From the NCBI RefSeq assembly GCF_007827695.1, contig NZ_VITA01000001.1:1-64000 (forward strand): a DNA stretch of 64,000 bases, written 5' to 3'. Shown here piece by piece: positions 56,376 through 64,000 of this stretch. The DNA comes from Sinorhizobium medicae (lineage in GTDB: Bacteria > Pseudomonadota > Alphaproteobacteria > Rhizobiales > Rhizobiaceae). The position numbers and the translations under genes are program-made. The notes beneath the pieces are model-generated. The model was not told the origin of the DNA, searched no databases, and saw only the letters and a list, made by a program, of their open reading frames with translations. Within the stretch, counting starts at the first letter, position 1; the number at the start of each line of letters is the position of its first letter.

Positions 56376-56834
56376 TCACATCCGCTCGCCGGGCAATCGG
56401 CTTGCTTGCCTGACCCAGGCGGAGAATTGCCCTTCATCGAGTTGACCCTCATGGATATCGAGGTAGCGTACTTCCGGGTATTTTGACTTGCCGGGCGGGA
56501 CAGGATTGAGCGATGCGCCGCGAAAGAAAGTCACTTTGACGTATTTCGTGAAACAGTGAAAGCTGAGGAACCAGACGTCGTTCTCCATGCCGTAAAAGGG
56601 CGAGTTCCATTTGATGGCCTTACATACGTTGGGAACGGCGTCCACGATGAGCGCATCGAGGCGACGTCCAAGGTCTTTTTTCCAATCGGGCATGGCTGCG
56701 ATATAGGCCTTTACGGGGGCGTCGCCATAGCCCTTTGCTATCTGAGGATTGCCGCCGGAAAGAAGGACCGGCTTTCCGTCGGAAGAATCCCTCTTTGCGG
56801 CCCTCTCGGTTTTGCCGGGTGTCTTGCTGGCCAT
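56376..56834 (-). CDS. DUF1801-domain protein
   Basis: 152 residues from the ATG at 56834 with GGTGGAG upstream; the longer frame runs back over the small membrane protein gene. NVCKAIKWNSPFYGMEN and FTKYVKVTFFRGASLNPVPPGKS are DUF1801 motifs, and an N-terminal AT-hook-like basic stretch (KTPGKTERAAKRDSS) is present. It lies in the ArsR-SRPBCC operon. Function unknown. Confidence 0.84.
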   Translation of the reverse strand: MASKTPGKTERAAKRDSSDGKPVLLSGGNPQIAKGYGDAPVKAYIAAMPDWKKDLGRRLDALIVDAVPNVCKAIKWNSPFYGMENDVWFLSFHCFTKYVKVTFFRGASLNPVPPGKSKYPEVRYLDIHEGQLDEGQFSAWVRQASRLPGERM

Positions 56835-56847
56835 TGTCTCCACCTCA

Positions 56848-57066
56848 TCAGGCTGTGGGCCGTCCGCCGCGCCACTTTGCGGAATAAGGCAACGCAAACA
56901 TGTAGAGCCCTGTGAACAGCAAGAGGAAGAGCGGAAGCAGTGGAGAATAGACCACCCAGACGGGAGGTTCTCCCAGTGCCATGGCACTGAAGTTGGCCAT
57001 GACCGTTACCGTGAAGACGATGGACAACCAGCGGTGGATTTGACGTATCCAGGCGCTCCGATTCAT
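56848..57066 (-). CDS. Small two-helix membrane protein
   Basis: 72 residues with two hydrophobic stretches, about 14-30 (LSIVFTVTVMANFSAMA) and 38-60 (VVYSPLLPLFLLLFTGLYMF). GGGGAG lies upstream of the ATG at 57066, and the frame fits the tight operon, so it is likely real although no family is recognised. Position between SRPBCC and DUF1801 genes suggests co-expression. Confidence 0.7.
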   Translation of the reverse strand: MNRSAWIRQIHRWLSIVFTVTVMANFSAMALGEPPVWVVYSPLLPLFLLLFTGLYMFALPYSAKWRGGRPTA

Positions 57067-57129
57067 TTGTACGATCTCCCCTTAAGATAGAGCAAGCAGG
57101 GCATGAAGCGGCCCCAATGGTGCTGCTGG

Positions 57130-57561
57130 TCAATTCATCCCCGCCAGCACGCGCTCCAGATTTTCGAAGAACTGCTGCCAGCCAGCCTTGGCGCCTCCAA
57201 ATGCCTGCCGCTGATCAGGCCGAAAGCCAACCTGCTCCATGCGCAACTGGGTCCCTGAACGCGTTGGGACGAGCGTGAATGTCACCACGCTCTTCAAGTC
57301 ATAGGCCGGATCCTCATGGGCGAAATTCCAAGCGTAGGACAGTTTCTTGTTCGGCTCCACGACGAGAACTTCGCAGTCCAATACCCCACCCCACTCGCCG
57401 CGCAGATTGAAACGGTGCCCCACGACGGCACTGAAATCGTTCTTCATCAGCCACTCCTCCATCAGGTGCGGTTGGGTGAGCGCGCGCCAGATCTTCTCCG
57501 GCGGATGCGCGATCTCCCGCTCGACGACTACGGAGCGTGTTTCGGTCGAGGTTTCGTTCAT
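57130..57561 (-). CDS. SRPBCC (AHSA1-like) domain protein
   Basis: 143 residues. Activator of Hsp90 ATPase homologue 1-like START fold: VEREIAHPPEKIWRALTQP, EEWLMKNDFSAVVGHRFN, and the C-terminal GWQQFFENLERVLAG. It binds a small hydrophobic molecule in family members. The start overlaps the ArsR stop by ATGA, the usual ArsR-AHSA1 pair. Confidence 0.88.
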   Translation of the reverse strand: MNETSTETRSVVVEREIAHPPEKIWRALTQPHLMEEWLMKNDFSAVVGHRFNLRGEWGGVLDCEVLVVEPNKKLSYAWNFAHEDPAYDLKSVVTFTLVPTRSGTQLRMEQVGFRPDQRQAFGGAKAGWQQFFENLERVLAGMN

Positions 57562-57881
57562 TGGTCCATCCTTTTCAGTAGATCTTCGAGATCGTCGAAG
57601 CGGCTCTGCCAGAATCCGGCCATCTCACGCGTCCAGTCGACCAGGGGAGCGAGCGCGCCGAGCTGCGCGCTGTAATATGTGTGGCGGCCTTCGTGGCGGT
57701 CGCGCACGAGCCCTGCCTGCTTCAGCAGCCCCAGATGCTTGGAGACGACCGGCTGCGAGACGCCCGCTTTGTCCGTGAGAGCTCCAACCGTCCTTTCCCC
57801 TTCGCGACACAGCCGCTCGAAAAGAGCCCGCCGAGTGGGATCGGAAAGCGTTCTGAAGAGCATGTCGTACGCGTCGGACAT
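57558..57881 (-). CDS. ArsR-family transcriptional regulator
   Basis: 107 residues. Winged HTH: LSDPTRRALFERLCREGERTV, VSQPVVSKHLGLLKQAGLV, RHEGRHTYYSAQ. It has no CxC metal motif, so it is not a classical arsenic/metal sensor, and belongs to the group that accompanies SRPBCC proteins. First gene of the operon; overlapping inverted repeats at 57900-57932 are its likely operator. Confidence 0.9.
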   Translation of the reverse strand: MSDAYDMLFRTLSDPTRRALFERLCREGERTVGALTDKAGVSQPVVSKHLGLLKQAGLVRDRHEGRHTYYSAQLGALAPLVDWTREMAGFWQSRFDDLEDLLKRMDQ

Positions 57882-57899
57882 CAGGACCCATACCCGGCT

Positions 57900-57932
57900 G
57901 GCTATCAGTTATCATATAGCCATAGAGCTATA
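57900..57932. promoter_or_regulatory. Overlapping inverted repeats, candidate ArsR operator
   Basis: TATAGC and GCTATA (57915-57920, 57927-57932) form a perfect repeat spaced by six bases, and GGCTAT and ATAGCC (57900-57905, 57916-57921) form a second that shares the middle segment. The block lies 19 to 51 bases upstream of the ArsR start, in the promoter position. Confidence 0.5.
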
Positions 57933-58052
57933 AGTCAGTCAAGTGTAACCGGGGTCGCTTGATTGCAATCTCGCCTTTTCATCTCTGTGCTCGTCCACAG
58001 AGATTGAGCAGCGCCGCGTCTGCGGCGCAGAGGACTCTGACGCGCGACGCGT

Positions 58053-59546
<1,494 letters not shown>

Positions 59547-59608
59547 ATGCCCCTCCTCAGCACGCCCTTCCTCAAGAGCGACATTCGCACGACTTCAATA
59601 CGAGAGAA

Positions 59609-59637
59609 AAACGAATGTCAAACGAAAACAAAACGCA
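59609..59637. promoter_or_regulatory. Three tandem AAACGAA-type repeats upstream of glpK
   Basis: AAACGAA at 59609 and 59620, then AAACGCA at 59631: three units with an 11-base period, so all face the same side of the helix. The array lies 63 to 91 bases upstream of the glpK ATG. DeoR-family regulators such as GlpR bind short repeats of this kind (family knowledge). The same region is shared with the divergent bdhA promoter. Confidence 0.45.
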
Positions 59638-59790
59638 ACTTTCTCTGAATGATTATGCGAATGCCTGCACTGCTGTGCACCCGGTAGAACACCGCGGAAA
59701 AACACAATTGTCACCGCTGCGCCTTTGCGCGTAGGCTGAGAGTGCTGCGTTGCGAAAAACAGGGATAGCGTCAGGAGGGAGTGAGCTGGA

Positions 59791-60567
59791 ATGGTCAAGA
59801 CTGCGGTCATAACGGGTTCTACGAGCGGTATCGGCCTGGCGATCGCCCGGGCTCTGGCGAAGACCGGGGCCAACATCGTGCTGAACGGTTTCGGCACGGC
59901 GGACGAAATCAGGACTGTCACGGACGAAGTCGCCGGCTTAACGTCCGGCAGCGTGCTTCACCACCCGGCCGACATGACCAAGCCATCCGAGATCGCCGAG
60001 ATGATGGCGACCGCTGCATCCCGCTTCGGCGGCGCCGACATCCTCGTCAACAATGCCGGCGTGCAGTTCGTCGAAAAGATCGAAGACTTCCCCGCCGAGC
60101 AGTGGGACCGGATCGTTGCCATCAACCTCTCCTCCTCCTTTCACACCATCCGTGCCGCCATTCCACCGATGAAGAAAAACGGCTGGGGCCGGATCATCAA
60201 TATTGCCTCTGCGCATGGCCTCGTGGCATCCCCCTTCAAGTCCGCCTACGTCGCCGCCAAGCATGGTATCATGGGGTTGACGAAGACCGTGGCGCTGGAA
60301 GTGGCGGAGAACGGCATTACCGTGAATTCGATCTGCCCCGGCTACGTTCTAACGCCGCTCGTCGAAAAGCAGATACCGGACCAGGCGAGAACGCGCGGCA
60401 TAACCGAGGAGCAGGTGATCAATGAGGTGATGCTCAAGGGGCAGCCGACAAAAAAGTTCATCACCGTCGAACAGGTGGCTTCTCTGGCGCTTTATCTTGC
60501 AAGCGACGACGCTTCCCAGATCACCGGCACGCATGTCTCAATGGATGGCGGGTGGACGGCGCAGTAG
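59791..60567 (+). CDS. bdhA: 3-Hydroxybutyrate dehydrogenase
   Basis: 258 residues, short-chain dehydrogenase. NAD motif TGSTSGIG at 9-16, NNAG at 87-90, catalytic Ser140, Tyr153 and Lys157 (SAYVAAKHG), and a C-terminal SQITGTHVSMDGGWT. D-3-hydroxybutyrate dehydrogenase (poly-3-hydroxybutyrate breakdown product to acetoacetate) is the best fit; in S. meliloti bdhA heads an operon with xdhA2-xdhB2, exactly the layout here. xdhA starts 27 bases after its stop. Confidence 0.93.
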   Translation: MVKTAVITGSTSGIGLAIARALAKTGANIVLNGFGTADEIRTVTDEVAGLTSGSVLHHPADMTKPSEIAEMMATAASRFGGADILVNNAGVQFVEKIEDFPAEQWDRIVAINLSSSFHTIRAAIPPMKKNGWGRIINIASAHGLVASPFKSAYVAAKHGIMGLTKTVALEVAENGITVNSICPGYVLTPLVEKQIPDQARTRGITEEQVINEVMLKGQPTKKFITVEQVASLALYLASDDASQITGTHVSMDGGWTAQ

Positions 60568-60593
60568 TCCACGACTGAGGGCAGAGGAATGGC

Positions 60594-62084
60594 ATGGAAC
60601 AGGCACCCGACAGCATCCGCTTCATCCTGAACGACACAGAGATCGCCCTTTCCGATGTTGCCCCGACAGCGACACTGCTGGATTATCTGAGGCTGGAGCG
60701 CCGCCTCACCGGCACCAAGGAAGGCTGTGCCGAGGGCGACTGCGGCGCCTGTACGGTGCTCGTCGGCCGGCTTGCCCATGATGGCGAAGGAGGCGAGACT
60801 ACCCTCGTCTATGAGAGCGTAAACGCCTGTATTCGTTTCATGGGCTCACTCAACGCCACACATATCGTCACGGTCGAGCACCTGGCCGGCAAGGACGGGA
60901 AGCTCCATCCCGTGCAGCAGGCACTCGTGGATTTTCACGGCTCCCAATGCGGCTTCTGCACGCCTGGAATCGTCATGTCGCTGTACGGGCTGTGGCTGAC
61001 CAACGACAGACCGGGCCGCGCGGCAATCGAAAAGGCACTGCAGGGCAATCTCTGTCGATGCACCGGCTACGAACCGATCGTGCGCGCGGCGGAGGCCGCG
61101 GCGGCGGATCGCCCGGACGTTCTCTTCGACCCGATCACCCGCGTGCGGGAGGCGGTAAGGGCACGCCTGCAGGAGCTGAGACAAGCCGAAAGGATCGAAA
61201 TCCGCAGCGGCGTGGACTGTCTGATTGTACCCGCCGACGCTGCCGACCTCGCACGTGTCCTCGCCGATCGTCCCGCGGCCACGATCGTCGCCGGCTGCAC
61301 CGATGTCGGACTTTGGGTGACGAAGCAGATGCGACCGCTGAATACGGTCGTCTTCGTTAACGGCATCGCCGAGCTGCAGCGGATCGAGAGCTCAAAAGCG
61401 GGTCTGACGATCGGAGCAGGCGTCAGCTACTCGGCGGCATACGAGGCCCTTTCCTCCGCCTACCCGTCGTTCGGCCGGCTTCTCGATCGCGTCGGTGGCG
61501 ATCAGGTGCGCAACATGGGCACGATAGGAGGCAACATCGCCAACGGCTCGCCGATCGGGGACAGCCCGCCGCCGCTGATCGTGCTCGGTGCGACGCTTAC
61601 CCTGCGCTCCCATGGCGGTTCGCGCACGCTCCCGCTCGAGGATTTCTTCATCGCCTATGGCAAGCAGGATCGCAGGCCGGGGGAATTCGTCGAAAGCATC
61701 TTCGTCCCGGCGCTGCCCGCGGGGGAGCGCTTCGCCGCCTATAAGATCTCGAAGCGCCGCGACGAGGACATTTCCGCGCTGCTTGGCGCCTTCCGCATCT
61801 CGCTCGACGGAGATCGGGTGAAGGCGGCGAGAATCGCTTTCGGCGGCATGGCGGCAACACCGAAACGGGCAAAGGTCGTCGAAGCGGCCCTGCTCGGCGA
61901 ATTATGGAATGAGGGGACGATACGCGACGCCCAGAGCGCCTTCGATACCGATTACCAGCCGATCACCGACTGGCGCGCCACCGGCGCCTATCGCCTGCTT
62001 GCGGCGAAGAATCTGCTGATGCGCTTCTTCCTCGAGAGCACCGGGGAGACGGCGCAGCTCCGGCGGTTCGAGGAGGTGGCATGA
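60594..62084 (+). CDS. xdhA: Xanthine dehydrogenase small subunit (Fe-S/FAD)
   Basis: 496 residues: the plant-type [2Fe-2S] ferredoxin domain (EGCAEGDCGACTVLVG) and the four-helix [2Fe-2S] domain (SQCGFCTPGIVMSLYG, GNLCRCTGYEPI) are followed by an FAD domain (IVAGCTDVGLWVTK, GTIGGNIANGSPIGDSPP). It transfers electrons from the molybdenum subunit to NAD+. ATGA overlap joins it to xdhB; it lies 27 bases from bdhA. Confidence 0.95.
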   Translation: MEQAPDSIRFILNDTEIALSDVAPTATLLDYLRLERRLTGTKEGCAEGDCGACTVLVGRLAHDGEGGETTLVYESVNACIRFMGSLNATHIVTVEHLAGKDGKLHPVQQALVDFHGSQCGFCTPGIVMSLYGLWLTNDRPGRAAIEKALQGNLCRCTGYEPIVRAAEAAAADRPDVLFDPITRVREAVRARLQELRQAERIEIRSGVDCLIVPADAADLARVLADRPAATIVAGCTDVGLWVTKQMRPLNTVVFVNGIAELQRIESSKAGLTIGAGVSYSAAYEALSSAYPSFGRLLDRVGGDQVRNMGTIGGNIANGSPIGDSPPPLIVLGATLTLRSHGGSRTLPLEDFFIAYGKQDRRPGEFVESIFVPALPAGERFAAYKISKRRDEDISALLGAFRISLDGDRVKAARIAFGGMAATPKRAKVVEAALLGELWNEGTIRDAQSAFDTDYQPITDWRATGAYRLLAAKNLLMRFFLESTGETAQLRRFEEVA

Positions 62085-64000
62085 GTGCTGACATCCACAT
62101 GGATAAACCCAACCTCGAAGTCAGCAACATCACCGGCCCCATGCATGCGCCGCTCCGTCACGACAGCGCCCACAAGCATGTGGCGGGTACCGCCGACTAT
62201 ATCGATGACATGCCGGAACCGAACGGCACGTTGCATGGCGCCCTCGGCCTGACGGACCGGGCGCATGCGGAAATCCTCGCAATGGACCTCTCCGCCGTCG
62301 CCGCACTGCCGGGCGTCGTTTCCGTCCTCACCGCCAGGGACATGCCACATTCCAACGACATCAGCCCCACCCACTTGCATGACGAGCCGGTGCTCGCCGA
62401 CGGTCTCATCCAGTTTCATGGTCAGCCGGCCTTTGCGGTCATTGCCGAGACACGGGATATCGCCCGCCGCGCTGCACGGCTTGCGAAGATCACCTATCGC
62501 GACTTGCCTCCGGCGATTGATGTGATCGATGCTATGGCGACTGGTGGCACTCTGATAACCCCGCCGCTGACGCTCGAGCGGGGCGACGCCCTTGGCGAGC
62601 TGGAGCGGGCCCCTCGCCGGCTCCAGGGGCGCATGCGGATCGGCGGCCAGGAGCATTTCTATCTCGAAGGGCATATCGCGCTGGCTATCCCCGGCGAGGA
62701 CGACGAAATAACGGTCTGGGTCTCCACGCAGCACCCAAGCGAAGTGCAGCGTATGGTCGCGCAGGTGCTTGGCGTTCCATCCAACGCCGTCACAGTGAAT
62801 GTCCGCCGGATGGGCGGCGCCTTTGGCGGCAAGGAAACCCAGGGCAACCAGTTCGCGGCACTCGCCGCGGTCGCCGCGCGCAAGCTTCGCCGTTCCGTCA
62901 AGTTTCGCCCGGACCGCGACGACGACATGGTGGCCACCGGCAAGCGCCACGACTTCCTCGTCGACTACGACGTCGGCTTCAATGACGATGGCCGCATCCG
63001 TGCGGTCCAGGCAAATTATGCCGCTCGGTGCGGTTATTCGGCCGATCTCTCCGGGCCGGTCACCGACCGCGCCCTTTTCCATGCGGATAATGCCTACTTC
63101 TATCCACATGTGAAACTCACCTCGCAACCGCTTAAAACCAATACGGTTTCCAATACCGCATTTCGCGGCTTCGGCGGACCGCAGGGCATGCTCGGCGGTG
63201 AGCGGATCATCGAAGAGATAGCCTATGCGCTCGGCAAGGACCCGCTCGACATCCGCAAGCTGAACTTCTACGGGGATGCGGCTTCCGGCCGCAACGTCAC
63301 GCCCTACCACCAGACGATCGAGGACAACATCATCGTCCGGATCGTCGACGAGCTGGAGGCGAGCGCCGATTATCGAGCGCGGCGGGCGGCGATCGTCGAA
63401 TTCAACAGATCGAGCCGCGTGATCCGTAAGGGTATCGCGTTGACGCCAGTGAAATTCGGCATCTCCTTCACCCTCACCCATCTCAATCAGGCGGGTGCCC
63501 TCGTGCACGTGTACACGGACGGCTCGGTCCATCTGAACCACGGCGGCACGGAGATGGGCCAGGGGGTCTACACGAAAGTGGCGCAGGTCCTCGCAGACAG
63601 TTTCCAGATCGACATCGAACGGGTGAAAATCACCGCAACGACGACCGGCAAGGTGCCGAACACGTCCGCGACCGCTGCCTCCTCAGGCTCGGACCTCAAC
63701 GGCATGGCCGCCTTCGATGCCGCACATCAGATAAAAGAGCGACTGGTCGCCTTTGCAGCCGAGCGGTGGCAGACGACAGCCGAGAACGTGACCTTCGAGG
63801 CCAATCATGTCAGGATCGGCCAGGAGCTGATCCCCTTTGCGCAATTGGTGCAGGAGGCATACGGGGCACGGGTCCAGCTTTCCGCCGCCGGTTTCTATGC
63901 GACGCCGCACATCCACTGGGATCGGGCCGCCGGCCGCGGCACGCCGTTTTACTACTTTGCTTATGGCGCCGCTATATCCGAGGTTTCGGTCGATACGCTG
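62081..64000 (+). CDS. xdhB: Xanthine dehydrogenase large (molybdopterin) subunit, 5' part
   Basis: The first 640 codons are present and the gene runs off the right edge. The ATG at 62081 has GAGGAGG upstream and overlaps xdhA by ATGA. HVAGTADYIDDMPEPNGTLHG opens the aldehyde oxidase/xanthine dehydrogenase fold, GGQEHFYLEGH and MGGAFGGKET belong to the molybdenum-cofactor domain, and NTAFRGFGGPQGML contains the substrate-positioning Arg. It oxidises hypoxanthine and xanthine to urate. Confidence 0.95.
   Translation, partial: MSADIHMDKPNLEVSNITGPMHAPLRHDSAHKHVAGTADYIDDMPEPNGTLHGALGLTDRAHAEILAMDLSAVAALPGVVSVLTARDMPHSNDISPTHLHDEPVLADGLIQFHGQPAFAVIAETRDIARRAARLAKITYRDLPPAIDVIDAMATGGTLITPPLTLERGDALGELERAPRRLQGRMRIGGQEHFYLEGHIALAIPGEDDEITVWVSTQHPSEVQRMVAQVLGVPSNAVTVNVRRMGGAFGGKETQGNQFAALAAVAARKLRRSVKFRPDRDDDMVATGKRHDFLVDYDVGFNDDGRIRAVQANYAARCGYSADLSGPVTDRALFHADNAYFYPHVKLTSQPLKTNTVSNTAFRGFGGPQGMLGGERIIEEIAYALGKDPLDIRKLNFYGDAASGRNVTPYHQTIEDNIIVRIVDELEASADYRARRAAIVEFNRSSRVIRKGIALTPVKFGISFTLTHLNQAGALVHVYTDGSVHLNHGGTEMGQGVYTKVAQVLADSFQIDIERVKITATTTGKVPNTSATAASSGSDLNGMAAFDAAHQIKERLVAFAAERWQTTAENVTFEANHVRIGQELIPFAQLVQEAYGARVQLSAAGFYATPHIHWDRAAGRGTPFYYFAYGAAISEVSVDTL

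Noticed and set aside
56835-56987. N-terminal extension of the DUF1801 gene at 56376
   Set aside because: The extended frame lies over the small membrane protein gene; the ATG at 56834 has a good ribosome site and suits the family.
61988-63541. 517-codon minus-strand open frame opposite xdhB
   Set aside because: xdhB is continuous on the plus strand with full motifs; the antisense frame has none.

Overview
The window is high-GC alphaproteobacterial DNA and looks like Sinorhizobium/Ensifer, close to the S. meliloti group. The gene content and local order recall the S. meliloti megaplasmid (chromid) pSymB: a sulfate-activation gene, a sugar ABC operon, a leucine/isovalerate catabolic operon, nasTS with assimilatory nitrate and nitrite reductase genes, the essential GTPase gene der (engA), the symbiosis gene bacA, glpK, and a bdhA-xdhA-xdhB operon. 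This placement comes from recalled knowledge of those loci; no alignment was run. No insertion sequence, CRISPR array, rRNA or tRNA was found.

Layout. 1-0.2 kb: 5' end of cysD/nodP (minus strand). 0.4-8 kb: a ROK regulator divergent from a six-gene sugar ABC operon that also carries a SIS-domain enzyme and a PfkB kinase. 8-13.5 kb: an amino-acid module with an IclR regulator, a RidA-type deaminase and a polar amino-acid ABC transporter, all divergent from a D-threonine aldolase-like PLP enzyme. 13.7-17.6 kb: a sulfate ABC transporter (cysP-T-W-A). 17.7-20.1 kb: a GlcD-like FAD dehydrogenase, an intergenic repeat and a RES/Xre toxin-antitoxin pair. 20.2-27.1 kb: a leucine/isovalerate operon (ivd, mccB, a RidA-like gene, mccA, hmgL and an enoyl-CoA hydratase), followed by gntK. 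28-29.3 kb: an XRE regulator and a TfuA-domain protein without a YcaO partner. 29.4-38.4 kb: the nitrate assimilation block nasT-nasS, then a sigma-54 promoter and attenuator-like leader, then nirB-nirD-narB and a cysG that lacks its C-terminal third.

38.4-64 kb: Nudix hydrolase; slipin/NfeD pair; two FAD-dependent oxidoreductases facing an SfnB-like sulfur-acquisition enzyme; an Rrf2 regulator with four clustered cysteines; der with a YfgM-like protein; an NnrU-like membrane protein; a polysaccharide deacetylase; bacA; an MFS exporter; a second-copy-type methionine aminopeptidase; a luciferase-like monooxygenase; an ArsR-SRPBCC-DUF1801 operon; glpK; and the mixed-function bdhA-xdhA-xdhB operon, which runs off the right edge.

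How it fits together. Three themes recur: import plus catabolism modules, each with a local regulator (ROK, IclR, ArsR); sulfur supply (cysD, sulfate transporter, SfnB); and nitrate assimilation under NasS/NasT and RpoN control. Best leads for follow-up: the orphan TfuA gene, the truncated CysG, the nirB leader, the nasT start-codon palindrome, the fructosamine-like sugar operon, the divergent D-amino-acid module, and a family of intergenic repeats, one copy of which supplies the stop codon of the slipin gene.
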